From JAYPWI01 sp038135065 (GTDB lineage Bacteria; Actinomycetota; Acidimicrobiia; Acidimicrobiales; Poriferisodalaceae): a DNA stretch of 36,891 bases. This document shows, piece after piece, positions 14,124-22,906 of this stretch (its first letter is position 1; the number at the start of each line of letters is the position of its first letter). Below the pieces are notes generated by a model. That model worked only from the letters and a program-made list of their open reading frames with translations. It searched no databases and was not told where the DNA came from. The DNA is taken from the NCBI GenBank assembly GCA_038135065.1, contig JAYPWI010000032.1, positions 1 to 36,891 on the forward strand, written 5' to 3'. The position numbers were made by a program, and so were the translations under genes.

Positions 14124-15584
14124 TCACCGTCGGTAGTGGAGCACCCGTCCCGCTCGAGACCCCGTGTGCTGGCCGTCGCGGAACGCCAGCTCCCCGTTGA
14201 CCCACACTGCGGCAACCCCCGCCGACTCCACCTTGGGGTCCTCGTAGGTGGCCAGGTCGGCGACCACGGCCGGGTCGAACAGCACCAGGTCGGCCCACCC
14301 GCCGGGCACGATGCGGCCCCGGTCGGCCAGGCCGTGCACGTCACAGGACAGCGAGGTCATCCGCCGCACCGCCTGCTCGAGGGACAGCACCCCCTGCTCG
14401 CGCACATAGCGGCCCAGCACCCGGGGGAAGGTGCCGAACAGCCGCGGGTGTGGCCGGCCGTCGAGATCGGGGAGCCCGTCCGACCCGACCATGACCAGGT
14501 CATGGCCCAGGTTGGTCACCACGTCGGCCTCGTCCATGACGTGCTGGATGCAGATCGTCCGATCACCCTCGGGGGCGGTCAACACATGGCGCACCGCTTC
14601 GGACGGGGTCATCCCCTGCTCTGCTGCGATATCGACCAGCATCCGCCCCTCGTAGTGCCGGAAGGCCGGGCACGATGCCAGTTGGATCGCCTCGGCCAGG
14701 ACCGGATCGGGATTGGCCAGATCGAAGTACTGGATCATCGGCCCACTGCCTGCCGTGTAGGGATACACGTCGAGGGTCACCCGATCGCCTGCGGCAACGG
14801 CCTGCTCCACCCGGGCCAGGGAGGCGGCCACCTTGCCCCAGTTCGCCCGACCGGCCGCCTTGTGGTGACTGATCTGCACAGCCACCCCGGCATCCCGCCC
14901 GATCTGCAGGGCTTCCTCCACTGCTTCGAGCAGGTGGTCGTTCTCGTTGCGCATGTGGGTGGCGTAGATCCCTTCGTAGGGAGCGGCCATGGCCGCGAGC
15001 GCCGTCACCTCCTCGGTGTCCGCCCACTTGCCCGGACGGTAGATCAGCCCGCTCGAGAACCCACACGCCCCCTGTTCCAGGGCCAGCTCGACATGGGTGG
15101 CCATGGCATCGAGCTCGTCTGGCTTGGGCGGGCGCCGCTCCCCGGGCATGACCAGCTGACGGACCGTGTTGTGCCCGACCAGGGCCATCGCGTTGACAGC
15201 CACACCCTGGTCGTGAACGGCCGATCGGAACCCGTCGAGGTCCGACCAGGTAGCCGTGATGGACGACAGATCGAGGGACGGCTCGCCGACCACGGCGGGA
15301 ATGGCGGAGAACCCGCAGTTGCCCACCACGACAGCGGTGCATCCCTGGGAGATCTTGAACTCCATGCCCGGATAGCGGAGCAGGGCCCCGTCGTCATGGG
15401 TGTGCACGTCCACGAAGCCCGGGGCCAGCACGAGACCACCCGCGTCGATCTCGGTCGCTGCACCAGCCGGCCCGACCTCGCCTACCTCGGTGAGGCGACC
15501 CCCTTCCACCCGGACGTCACCGGGGACCGCAGGGGCTCCCGTACCGTCGACGATGGTCGCATTGCGGATCACCACATCACCCAT
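14124..15584 (-). CDS. N-acyl-D-amino-acid deacylase (D-aminoacylase family amidohydrolase)
   Basis: 486 residues, zinc amidohydrolase fold. The metal and catalytic set of D-aminoacylases is present: HTH (His61, His63), Cys90 in GNCGFS, His210 (THMRNE), His240 (ISHHK) and catalytic Asp369 (VGSDG). The enzyme would release D-amino acids from N-acyl-D-amino acids; some relatives act on other N-acyl or cyclic amides, so substrate specificity is not certain. Two-part beta-sandwich segments flank the barrel (1-55 and after ~430, GGWADLVLFD). ATG 15584 lies 6 nt after TACGCT, a leaderless start. It diverges from the GMC oxidoreductase gene across 44 bp and converges on the propeller gene with 25 bp between them. 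Confidence 0.9.
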   Translation of the reverse strand: MGDVVIRNATIVDGTGAPAVPGDVRVEGGRLTEVGEVGPAGAATEIDAGGLVLAPGFVDVHTHDDGALLRYPGMEFKISQGCTAVVVGNCGFSAIPAVVGEPSLDLSSITATWSDLDGFRSAVHDQGVAVNAMALVGHNTVRQLVMPGERRPPKPDELDAMATHVELALEQGACGFSSGLIYRPGKWADTEEVTALAAMAAPYEGIYATHMRNENDHLLEAVEEALQIGRDAGVAVQISHHKAAGRANWGKVAASLARVEQAVAAGDRVTLDVYPYTAGSGPMIQYFDLANPDPVLAEAIQLASCPAFRHYEGRMLVDIAAEQGMTPSEAVRHVLTAPEGDRTICIQHVMDEADVVTNLGHDLVMVGSDGLPDLDGRPHPRLFGTFPRVLGRYVREQGVLSLEQAVRRMTSLSCDVHGLADRGRIVPGGWADLVLFDPAVVADLATYEDPKVESAGVAAVWVNGELAFRDGQHTGSRAGRVLHYRR

Positions 15585-15590
15585 GCCCGC

Positions 15591-15596
15591 AGCGTA
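15591..15596 (-). promoter_or_regulatory. -10 element (TACGCT) of the D-aminoacylase gene, leaderless start
   Basis: Six nucleotides (GCGGGC) separate it from ATG 15584. A small palindrome GGTG-C-CACC (15597-15605) directly abuts it and lies between the two divergent promoters. Confidence 0.5.
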
Positions 15597-15615
15597 GGTG
15601 CCACCGAGGACCGAG

Positions 15616-15621
15616 TACCGT
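15616..15621 (+). promoter_or_regulatory. -10 element (TACCGT) of the GMC oxidoreductase gene, leaderless start
   Basis: Seven nucleotides (CGTCGCG) separate it from GTG 15629. The 15-nt stretch 15615-15629 matches 34151-34165, upstream of an MFS gene, at 14 of 15 positions. Confidence 0.5.
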
Positions 15622-15628
15622 CGTCGCG

Positions 15629-17206
15629 GTGACCAACGGTGCCGACGGCGAGCTGTACGACCTGATCGTGGTCGGGGCCGGGGCCAGCGGCGCCCCCCTT
15701 GCCGCCCGGGCCAGCGAGGACCCGAACCGCCGGGTCCTCCTCCTCGACGCCGGACCCGACTATGCGGCGATCTCGGACACCCCCGACGATCTGCGCAACG
15801 GCCACTACAACAGCGACCACGACCACGACTGGGACCTCACCTATGCCCCGACCGAGCAGCGACCGGGCCAGCACCTCCCTCGTGGCCGGGTGACGGGAGG
15901 TTCCAGCGCGGTCAACACGGCCATCTTCCTGCGAGGGGTGCCCGAGGACTACGACGACTGGGCCGACCGGGGCAACCCGGCATGGGCGTGGGACCAGGTG
16001 CTGCCCACCTTCCGTCGGCTGGAGCGAGATCTCGACTACGGCCACCTGCCCCACCACGGCGATGCCGGGCCCATCACGGTTCGTCGCTACCCACCGGCCG
16101 AGCTGACCACCCTGCACCAGGCCTTCCTGGCCACGGCAGAGGAGTTGGGCTACCCCGACTGCCCAGACCACAACGACCCCGACGCCTGGGGCTCAGGGCC
16201 TCAACCGATGAACAAACTGGGCCAGCTGCGGGTGTCCACCGCCTCGGCCTACCTGGCCCCCGCCCGACTGCGCCCCAACCTGACCATCATCGGGGGGCGC
16301 CACACGTCCAGGGTCCTCGTCGAAGGGGGCCGGGCCGTCGGGGTGGAGACCATCGACAGCGAGGGCCGGGTCGATGGACCCCGCGCCGGGTCGACCCGCC
16401 GCTACCGGGGACGGACCGTCGCCCTGTGCGCAGGAGCCATCCACACCCCCGGCATCCTGCTGCGCAGCGGCATCGGTCCGGCCGCTGACCTCGACCGTCT
16501 CGGTGTAGAGGCCATCGCCGACGTGCCCGGCGTGGGAGCCAACCTCTCGGACCATCCGGCCCTGTTCGTGATGTGCCGCCCCACTGATCCGTCGCTGGTG
16601 GCCCGCGATCAACCCATCATCCAGACCATCCTCCGCTACACGTCGCCCGACGACGGACACCGGATGGATCTGCAGATCGAGCAGCTGACCTTCGTCGGGC
16701 GATCCCGCGACCCCTACTTCGGGGTGGCCGCCGTGCTCGAGCAGGTCGACGGGGTCGGCGAGCTCGTCTATCCCGACGCAGACCCCTTCGCGGTGCCGCA
16801 CATCGCCCCCCATTTCTGCGAACACCCACGCGACGCCCGTCGCCTGGCTGGCTGTCTGTCCGATGCGCTGGCCTTCACCCGAACCGGACCGCTCGGCGAA
16901 CTGTGCGACGAGATCGTGTTCCCCGACCCGGCGCGCGGCACCAGCACCGACGACCTGATCACCCTGCTGCGCCGCTTCGCGGCATCTGGCTACCACCCCT
17001 GCGGCACAGCATCGATGGGTCCGGCCGACGACCCGTGGGCCGTCGTTGATCAGTACGGGCGGTCACACCAGATCGAGGGTCTCGTGGTGGCCGACGCCTC
17101 GATCATGCCCACCGTGCCGCGGGCCAACACCAACCCGACATCGATCCTGATCGGTGAGACCATCGGCGAATGGATGCGTACCGAACCAGCCCGGTACGGG
17201 TGGTGA
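15629..17206 (+). CDS. GMC family FAD-dependent oxidoreductase
   Basis: 525 residues. The FAD-binding motif is GAGASG (16-21), with Asp36 in LLLDAG contacting the ribose, although Glu is more usual there. RGRVTGGSSAVN is the GMC signature 1, and GAIHTPGILLRSGIGP is signature 2. Catalytic His456 lies in SGYHPCGT and the partner Asn502 in ANTNPTSILIGE. Members oxidise alcohols (choline, aryl alcohols, sugars, sterols). The substrate here is unknown. Some actinobacterial GMC enzymes depend on mycofactocin, but no mft genes are in the window. Start GTG 15629 is supported by its -10. The HAD gene follows after 4 nt. Confidence 0.92.
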   Translation: MTNGADGELYDLIVVGAGASGAPLAARASEDPNRRVLLLDAGPDYAAISDTPDDLRNGHYNSDHDHDWDLTYAPTEQRPGQHLPRGRVTGGSSAVNTAIFLRGVPEDYDDWADRGNPAWAWDQVLPTFRRLERDLDYGHLPHHGDAGPITVRRYPPAELTTLHQAFLATAEELGYPDCPDHNDPDAWGSGPQPMNKLGQLRVSTASAYLAPARLRPNLTIIGGRHTSRVLVEGGRAVGVETIDSEGRVDGPRAGSTRRYRGRTVALCAGAIHTPGILLRSGIGPAADLDRLGVEAIADVPGVGANLSDHPALFVMCRPTDPSLVARDQPIIQTILRYTSPDDGHRMDLQIEQLTFVGRSRDPYFGVAAVLEQVDGVGELVYPDADPFAVPHIAPHFCEHPRDARRLAGCLSDALAFTRTGPLGELCDEIVFPDPARGTSTDDLITLLRRFAASGYHPCGTASMGPADDPWAVVDQYGRSHQIEGLVVADASIMPTVPRANTNPTSILIGETIGEWMRTEPARYGW

Positions 17207-17210
17207 CCCG

Positions 17211-18038
17211 TTGACGAACGACACGAACCGTCGACCCGGCCTGGATCAGCTGCGCCTGGTCGCCACCGACTACGACGGCACCCTGCTCGGGCCGGACCGG
17301 GTCATCACCCCCTACACCCGTGCCGTGCTGCGTGACCTGGCTGACAGCCATCTCGAACTGATGGTCACCACCGGGCGGCCGCCTCGCTTCTGCGAGGACA
17401 TGCTCGACGAGCTGGGGATCCCCCTCACCCTCATCTGCGCCAACGGCGCAGTGGCCTACGACCCGGCGACCACCACGGTCACCCAGTTCGCCACCCTCGA
17501 CCTCGACCACACCCACGAGCTCATCGAGATGATCCGGGCCGAGCATCCCGAAGCGGGCCTGTGCGCCGAGCTGGGGTACGACTTCGTGGCCGAGCAGCGC
17601 TGGTTCGAGGCGACGGGGAGGTCGCCGGTGACCCAGGTCGACGACCTGCGGGATCATCTCGATGACCGGGTGCACAAGCTGTTGGTCAGCCTGCCCGATC
17701 ACGATGCCGAGCAGGCCTTCGACCGGATCGCACCGATGGTCGGTCACCGGGCCAATCCCACCCACGCGGGGTTGGCTTTCGTGGAGCTCATGCCTCCCGG
17801 GGTGGACAAGGCGTTCGGCCTCGAGCGGTTTTGCGCGACCCACGGGCTCGGGCCCGACCAGGTCGTCGCGTTCGGCGACATGCCGAACGACAACGCCATG
17901 CTGCAGTGGGCCGGATGGGGGGTGGCCATGGGGAACGCCCACCACAGCACCAAGGCAGCCGCGAACGAGGTCACCGCCTCCCACGCCGAGGACGGCGTCG
18001 CCCAGGTGGTAGCCGAGATCCTGGCTGGCCGGAGCTGA
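17211..18038 (+). CDS. HAD-superfamily hydrolase, Cof type
   Basis: 275 residues. Motif I is DYDGTLL (nucleophile Asp20, acid Asp22), motif II is TTGRPP, the motif III Lys is in GVDKAFGLE, and motif IV is FGDMPNDNAML. The ~90-residue insert between motifs II and III is the C2B cap of Cof/YbiV-type phosphatases, which act on sugar phosphates and flavin-related phosphates. Start TTG 17211 comes 4 nt after the GMC stop; the frame is open further up but only within the GMC gene. It is co-transcribed with the GMC gene, though no direct biochemical link is evident. It ends before a strong hairpin. Confidence 0.88.
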   Translation: MTNDTNRRPGLDQLRLVATDYDGTLLGPDRVITPYTRAVLRDLADSHLELMVTTGRPPRFCEDMLDELGIPLTLICANGAVAYDPATTTVTQFATLDLDHTHELIEMIRAEHPEAGLCAELGYDFVAEQRWFEATGRSPVTQVDDLRDHLDDRVHKLLVSLPDHDAEQAFDRIAPMVGHRANPTHAGLAFVELMPPGVDKAFGLERFCATHGLGPDQVVAFGDMPNDNAMLQWAGWGVAMGNAHHSTKAAANEVTASHAEDGVAQVVAEILAGRS

Positions 18039-18089
18039 GCCGCAGCGAGGGCGCAGCGTCGCGCCGGTATCGGGGCTCAGGACGCGAGC

Positions 18090-18119
18090 GACCCGCCGCA
18101 GCCTCGGGCTGGGCGGGTC
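18090..18119. terminator. Terminator-like hairpin between convergent genes
   Basis: GACCCGCC (18090-18097) pairs with GGCGGGTC (18112-18119). Inside, CAGCC (18099-18103) pairs with GGCTG (18107-18111) around a 3-nt loop, with one bulged G. It lies midway between the HAD stop and the zinc-ribbon stop and could serve both strands. T runs on either side are short. Confidence 0.55.
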
Positions 18120-18147
18120 GATCGTCGGTCTGAATTGTGTTCAGGCG

Positions 18148-18342
18148 TCAGGCAACTGCGCAGGCCATGTCCACGCCGCAGCACAGCGGGGACTTGATCT
18201 TGCCGTGGTCGTTCGGGCACTGCGAGACCTGCACGGTCGAACCGTCGGGACGCTCGAGCACTGCGTTCTCGAGGGGTGCGTCGCAGGTACCGCAGGTCGC
18301 GTTGACCTTCATTCCGCAGGAGGAGCATTCGTAAGTGGACAT
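18148..18342 (-). CDS. Small Cys-rich zinc-ribbon-like protein, 64 residues
   Basis: The sequence starts MSTYECSSCGMKVNATCGTC. Cys pairs C6-x2-C9 and C18-x2-C21, then Cys42 in QCPNDHG and Cys54/Cys55 in PLCCGVDMAC plus a last Cys, could hold one or two zinc ions. The pattern resembles small rubredoxin/zinc-ribbon proteins of unknown role that I associate with marine and soil actinobacteria. There is no signal peptide. ATG 18342 has no clear ribosome site. The 103-bp region upstream, up to the dapE stop, can fold extensively and its last 10 nt pair with a distant arm. Convergent with the HAD gene. Confidence 0.75.
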   Translation of the reverse strand: MSTYECSSCGMKVNATCGTCDAPLENAVLERPDGSTVQVSQCPNDHGKIKSPLCCGVDMACAVA

Positions 18343-18442
18343 CTCGGTCGCTTTCGCTCGGCCAACACGTTGGTGGACCCTGATGCTACACAGCGCCCTG
18401 CGGCGGCGGGCAACCCTTGCCCCGCTGCAAACAGCGACCGAG
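18343..18442 (-). repeat. 10-bp inverted repeat enclosing two hairpins upstream of the zinc-ribbon gene
   Basis: CTCGGTCGCT (18343-18352) is the exact complement of AGCGACCGAG (18433-18442). The first arm directly abuts the ATG. Between them are GGGCAA/TTGCCC (18408-18422) and CCAAC/GTTGG (18362-18373). A -10-like TAGCAT near 18380 would start a shorter transcript lacking the far arm, so a regulatory RNA is only one reading. Confidence 0.4.
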
Positions 18443-18445
18443 GGC

Positions 18446-19495
18446 TCACACCCCTCGCCGCACCAGGTCGACCATCGCTCCGTGGACCTGCTCGATCTCG
18501 TGCCGGTCGACGAACTCGTCACGGGTGTGGGCAATCGATGCATCACCCGCCCCGAAGTTGGCGGCCGGAATGCCGTATTCGGCGAAGCGGGCCACGTCGG
18601 TCCATCCCAACTTGGCTCGCACCTCCAGCCCATTGCGCTCCACCAGGGCGGCCAGGAGCGGGTGGGCCAGGTTGGGGGCGGCTGCGATGGAGTGGTCGGT
18701 GATCTCGAAGCCGTCGTTGGCACCCACCTGTTCGGCCAGATGGGCCTCGGCGTCGGCTGGGGAACGATCGGGGGCGTAACGGAGGTTCACGGTGAGGATG
18801 GCTTCGTCGGGCACCACGTTGCCTGCTACCCCTCCCTCGACGAACACGGTCTGGATGGCTTCCCGGTACTCGCACCCGTCGATCACGGGTCGTCGCCCCT
18901 CGTAGGCGGCCAGCCCGGTCAACACCGGTCCGAGTCGATGGATGGCGTTGCGCCCCTTCCACGGCCGCGCGGTGTGGGCCCGTTCGCCGCGGTAGGTGAT
19001 CCGGGCCCGGAGCGTCCCCTGGCAGCCCGCCTCGATGCCAGCCGAGGTGGGTTCACCGAGCAGGGCCGCGTCGCCCGTGACCAGGTCGGGGTGATCCCTG
19101 AAGAGGTGGGTCAGCCCGTTGTAGCGGGCGGCCACCTCCTCGCCGGCGTAGAAGACGTAGGTGACGTCGATGGCGGGGTCGTCGACCTGCAGGGCGGTAG
19201 CCAACTGAGCGGCCAAACCGCCCTTCATGTCGCAGGCCCCGAGCCCGTAGAGCCGATCGCCCTCCACCCGGGCCCCCTGGTTGCCATTGGCGGGAACGGT
19301 GTCGAGATGACCGGCCACCACCAGACGCAGAGGCTGACCGAGGCGGGTGCGGGCCACCACGTTGTCCCCGATCCGGTGGACCTCGAGGTGGTTGGCTGTC
19401 CGCAGCCGCTGTTCGACATGATCTGCCAGAAGACCCTCGTGGTGGCTCTCGGAGGGGATGTCGACGAGTTCCGCAGCGAGGTCGAGGAGGTCCAT
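18446..19495 (-). CDS. dapE: Succinyl-diaminopimelate desuccinylase
   Basis: About 349 residues, M20 metallopeptidase fold. It hydrolyses N-succinyl-LL-2,6-diaminopimelate to LL-DAP and succinate in lysine and peptidoglycan precursor synthesis. Metal ligands are visible: HLD in AGHLDTVPANGN (His63, Asp65), Asp89 in GACDMKGG, the catalytic GEE (Glu119, Glu120), Glu148 in LGEPT, and a late His in IAHTRDEF. ATG 19495 (MDLLDLAAEL) is preferred over ATG 19501 because a -10 TAGCCT lies 7 nt upstream of it. It follows dapC at 43 nt and so may be expressed both from the operon and from its own promoter. Confidence 0.93.
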   Translation of the reverse strand: MDLLDLAAELVDIPSESHHEGLLADHVEQRLRTANHLEVHRIGDNVVARTRLGQPLRLVVAGHLDTVPANGNQGARVEGDRLYGLGACDMKGGLAAQLATALQVDDPAIDVTYVFYAGEEVAARYNGLTHLFRDHPDLVTGDAALLGEPTSAGIEAGCQGTLRARITYRGERAHTARPWKGRNAIHRLGPVLTGLAAYEGRRPVIDGCEYREAIQTVFVEGGVAGNVVPDEAILTVNLRYAPDRSPADAEAHLAEQVGANDGFEITDHSIAAAPNLAHPLLAALVERNGLEVRAKLGWTDVARFAEYGIPAANFGAGDASIAHTRDEFVDRHEIEQVHGAMVDLVRRGV

Positions 19496-19502
19496 CGGCA
19501 TC

Positions 19503-19508
19503 AGGCTA
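19503..19508 (-). promoter_or_regulatory. -10 element (TAGCCT) of dapE, leaderless start
   Basis: Seven nucleotides separate it from ATG 19495. It lies in the 43-nt gap after dapC, an internal promoter within the operon. Confidence 0.45.
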
Positions 19509-19538
19509 CGGGGCGCAGTGCAGACCAGTGCAGGGTGA

Positions 19539-20666
19539 TCAGACGAGGCCCAGCCGCTGCTCGACGAGGGTCACGGCGTCATCGGGTTGCACGACGGCAA
19601 CCCGCACCCACTCGGCCCCGGCCGGGCCGTAGAACTCGCCGGGCGACACCAGCGCGCCGGCTTCGGCCGCCATCCGGCGGGTGAAGGCCCACGCATCACC
19701 CCCTGGGGCTCGGGCCCAGAGATAGAAGCCACCCCGGGGCAGCTCCGTTTCCACCCCGAGGCTGGACAGCACAGCGGCCATCCGCTCCAGCCGACCCCGG
19801 TATCGCTCCCGCTGCTCGTCAACATGGGCTTGGTCGGCCAGGGCAGCCACCCCGGCCGCCTGGGCGGGACCGGGCACCATGAAGCCTGCGTGCTTGCGAA
19901 CCTCGCGCAGGAAGTGCACCAGGTCGCGATCGCCGGCATAGAAGCCGACGCGCACCCCGGCCAGGTTCGAGCGCTTGGACAGCGAGTGGACGGCGACGAC
20001 GCCGTCGGTGCCGTGCTCGAGGATGGTGCGGGGGGGACCGTCCCAGGTGAACTCCACGTAGCACTCGTCGCTGAACACCGGCACCCCGTGGGATCGGCCC
20101 CAGGCTGCCGCGGCACCGAGATCGTCGAGCCCTCCAGCCGGATTCCCCGGCGTGTTCACCCACAGCACCAGGGCCCGGGCTGCGTCGGCCTCGTCGATGG
20201 CGTCGATGCGCAGCGACCACTGGTCGTCGACGGGCACCGGAACGGCACGACAGCCCGCCAGGATGGCCCCCATCTCGTAGCTGGGGTAGCTGATCTCGGG
20301 GTACAGCACCGTGTCCCGGGACGGGTCACGCAGGCGCAACAGGTGGGGCAGGCCCGCTACGAACTCCTTCGTGCCGATCGACGCTGCGACCTCGGCAGCC
20401 GGGTCGACCGTCACCCCCAGGCGCCGATCCATCCATCCCACGATGGCTTCCCGCAGGTCGAGTTGCCCGATGGAGGGTGGATAGCCCCGTTCGAGCCCCG
20501 AGTGGCCCAGTGCAGCGACCACCGACGGGGCGGGGGGATCCATTGGGGTGCCGATCGAGAAATCGACCAGGCCGCCGTCGAATCGCTCGGCCAGGGGCTT
20601 GAGCTCGTCGAGACGGTCATAGGGATAGGGGGGTGGAACGTAGCCCCCAGTCGGCGCGTCGGTCAT
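19539..20666 (-). CDS. dapC: Succinyldiaminopimelate transaminase
   Basis: 375 residues, fold-type I PLP aminotransferase. It makes N-succinyl-LL-diaminopimelate from the keto acid with glutamate as donor. NTPGNPAGG (171-179), SDECYVEF (Asp200, Tyr203) and the Schiff-base Lys231 in SLSKRSNLAGVRVGF are in their usual order, and WVRVAVV near the end carries the substrate-carboxylate Arg. The start FSIGTPMDPP is typical of actinobacterial DapC. ATG 20666 overlaps the hflX stop (ATGA). Its neighbours dapE and dapF fix the pathway. Confidence 0.92.
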   Translation of the reverse strand: MTDAPTGGYVPPPYPYDRLDELKPLAERFDGGLVDFSIGTPMDPPAPSVVAALGHSGLERGYPPSIGQLDLREAIVGWMDRRLGVTVDPAAEVAASIGTKEFVAGLPHLLRLRDPSRDTVLYPEISYPSYEMGAILAGCRAVPVPVDDQWSLRIDAIDEADAARALVLWVNTPGNPAGGLDDLGAAAAWGRSHGVPVFSDECYVEFTWDGPPRTILEHGTDGVVAVHSLSKRSNLAGVRVGFYAGDRDLVHFLREVRKHAGFMVPGPAQAAGVAALADQAHVDEQRERYRGRLERMAAVLSSLGVETELPRGGFYLWARAPGGDAWAFTRRMAAEAGALVSPGEFYGPAGAEWVRVAVVQPDDAVTLVEQRLGLV

Positions 20667-22060
20667 GGGTCGGCTCCCTCCACCACGAATGCTGCCATCA
20701 GCCGACGAGCGACCTCGTCCAGCCGGGCCCGAATCACCGTGCCCTCAGGGCCGTGTTCCTCGGACACCACCTCTCCCTCCCGATGCAGGGCAGCCACCAC
20801 ATCCCCCCGGTTGTAGGGAATCAGCAACTCGACCACCTCGGTGAGGGTACGAAGTCGGTCGCCCACGGTGGCCAGCAGCAGGTCGATGCCCTGCCCGCTA
20901 TGGGCGCTGACCTCGATGGACCCCTCGTAACGGCGCACCAGGTGATCGATGCCGTCGGGTCCCACCTGGTCGGCCTTGTTGAACACGACGAGCTCGGGCA
21001 CATCACCCGCCCCGATCTCGCGCAGCACCTCCCGTACCGCACCGATGTGCAGCTCGGGATCGGGCGCAGAACCATCGACGAGATGGAGCAACAGGTCGGC
21101 CTCGGCCACCTCCTCGAGGGTCGACTTGAACGCCTCCACCAGACTGGTCGGCAGCTTCTGGATGAAACCCACGGTGTCGGTCAGCAACACCCGTTCACCA
21201 CCGGGGAGCTGGAGGCGGCGGGTGGTGGCATCGAGGGTGGCGAACAGTCGGTCCTCCACCAGCACCCCCGCCCCGGTCAGTCGATTCAGGAGGGTCGATT
21301 TGCCGGCATTGGTGTAGCCGACGATGGCCACCGTGTGGAAACGAGACCGCCGCCGCGACTTGCGTTGGTTCTTGCGGGTCCGCCGAAGCCCCGAGAGGTC
21401 TTTCTCGAGCTTGGCCAAGCGGCGCTGGATCCGGCGGCGGTCGACCTCGAGCTGGGTCTCGCCGGGGCCCCGGGTGCCGATCCCGCCGCCCTGCTGGCTG
21501 AGCTGATTACCCCTGCCCCGTAGCCGGGGCAGGCGATATTGGAGCTGAGCCAACTCGACCTGGGCCTTGCCCTCGAGGGTGGTGGCGTTCTGGGCGAAGA
21601 TGTCGAGGATCACCGCAGTGCGGTCGAGGGCCGTCCGCTTCAGGATTTTCTCGAGGTTGAACTGCTGGGCCGGGGTCAGCTCGTCGTCGAACACCACCGT
21701 GTCCGCATCATGGTCGATGGACGAGTCGTAGATCTCACCGGCCTTGCCCTTGCCCACGAAGGTCGCGGGGTCGGGAGAGTCACGCTTCTGGACCACCCGG
21801 TCCACCGGATCGGCCCCTGCGGTGTCGACCAGTCGGGCCAGCTCGTCGAGGTTGGCGTCGACGTCCTCGGAGGTCAGCCCGGGGAACTGCACCCCGACGA
21901 GCACGATCTGCTCACGGAAGGCTCGATCGATGAGCCCCGACGACTCACCACCGAACTCGCCGAACGCCCCACGGTGGGTCTCCTCGTCGGCCACCGGTGT
22001 CGGTTCTTCCAGCTCGAATTCGTCATCGACCGACACGGGCACCCGTGGGTGATCGGTCAT
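20663..22060 (-). CDS. hflX: Ribosome-associated GTPase HflX
   Basis: 465 residues. The N-terminal HflX domain contains FVGKGKAGEI and VVFDDELTPAQQFNLE. A long Arg-rich coiled region follows (GGGIGTRGPGETQLE, then RRRIQRRLAKLEK). The G domain has GYTNAGKST (G1), DATTR (G2), DTVGFI (G3), NKAD (G4) and a G5 Ser-Ala. HflX splits or rescues stalled ribosomes under stress. ATG 22060 overlaps the dapF stop by 4 nt (ATGA). ATG 22075 is in frame but has no better ribosome site. The gene lies between dapF and dapC, so its expression is tied to DAP synthesis. Confidence 0.95.
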   Translation of the reverse strand: MTDHPRVPVSVDDEFELEEPTPVADEETHRGAFGEFGGESSGLIDRAFREQIVLVGVQFPGLTSEDVDANLDELARLVDTAGADPVDRVVQKRDSPDPATFVGKGKAGEIYDSSIDHDADTVVFDDELTPAQQFNLEKILKRTALDRTAVILDIFAQNATTLEGKAQVELAQLQYRLPRLRGRGNQLSQQGGGIGTRGPGETQLEVDRRRIQRRLAKLEKDLSGLRRTRKNQRKSRRRSRFHTVAIVGYTNAGKSTLLNRLTGAGVLVEDRLFATLDATTRRLQLPGGERVLLTDTVGFIQKLPTSLVEAFKSTLEEVAEADLLLHLVDGSAPDPELHIGAVREVLREIGAGDVPELVVFNKADQVGPDGIDHLVRRYEGSIEVSAHSGQGIDLLLATVGDRLRTLTEVVELLIPYNRGDVVAALHREGEVVSEEHGPEGTVIRARLDEVARRLMAAFVVEGADP

Positions 22061-22857
22061 CGAGGGCCCGACCATTCGATGTCAGCGACGAAGACCGACG
22101 GGCCGACCAGCACTGCGGTGGCACCGACCTCGACCTGGACATCGCCGCCGGGCATCCGCACCCTGACGGGCGAGTCGACCATGCCCCACCCAACGGCCCT
22201 GGTGGCTCCGGCCACTGCCCCGGTGCCGCAGGCCTGGGTCACCCCGACCCCCCGCTCCCACACACGTAGGTCGAGGGTGCCGCCCTCGTCACCGGACGGC
22301 GCGATGAACTCGACGTTCATCCCCTCAGGGAAATAGCCCTCATAGCGGGAACCGACCTCGGCCACATCGACTGCGACCAGATCCTCCACACACACCACCA
22401 GGTGGGGGTTGCCCACGTCGGCCGTCGCGAAGCGGACACCGTCCAAGGAGCTCGCCAGGGCCTCGGGCACCACGGGCCCCTCCCCGACCTCGCCCATGTC
22501 GACCGATGCGGAGACCCGCTCACCGTCACCGTCGACGGTCACGATCCTTCGGCCGCCATCGGTGTCGATGACCAGGGTGACCGCTCCCCGTCCGGCCGCC
22601 CGGGCTGCGGCATGGGCCAGACAGCGGATGCCGTTGCCGCTCATCTCGGCCCGGGATCCATCCGCGTTGTGCAGGATCATCCGCAGATCGGCGCCCGAAT
22701 CGGCGGCGGGTGGACACCCGACGATGAACCCGTCGGCCCCGATGCCGGTGCGGCGGTCACACCAGGTCCGGGCGAGGACGTCGAGATCAGCTGGTTCACC
22801 CTCGAGGAGGGCGACCAGGAAGTCGTTACCCAAGCCGTGGAGTTTGCTCAGCCGCAT
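22057..22857 (-). CDS. dapF: Diaminopimelate epimerase
   Basis: 266 residues with two mirrored halves. It interconverts LL- and meso-diaminopimelate without a cofactor. The catalytic Cys pair is Cys79 (MSGNGIRC) and Cys210 (TQACGTGA). FxxxxGxGND at the start (HGLGNDF) and FIVG are typical. ATG 22857 has GGTGGGG just upstream. It follows miaA after 49 nt and overlaps hflX. Confidence 0.96.
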   Translation of the reverse strand: MRLSKLHGLGNDFLVALLEGEPADLDVLARTWCDRRTGIGADGFIVGCPPAADSGADLRMILHNADGSRAEMSGNGIRCLAHAAARAAGRGAVTLVIDTDGGRRIVTVDGDGERVSASVDMGEVGEGPVVPEALASSLDGVRFATADVGNPHLVVCVEDLVAVDVAEVGSRYEGYFPEGMNVEFIAPSGDEGGTLDLRVWERGVGVTQACGTGAVAGATRAVGWGMVDSPVRVRMPGGDVQVEVGATAVLVGPSVFVADIEWSGPR

Positions 22858-22906
22858 GCCCCACCATTCTCACAGAGCCCGAACCCGAGAGCGACGTGTT
22901 TGTCGC

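Noticed and set aside
14136..15632. A 498-codon plus-strand frame
   Set aside because: Antisense to the D-aminoacylase, whose whole metal-binding set is intact.
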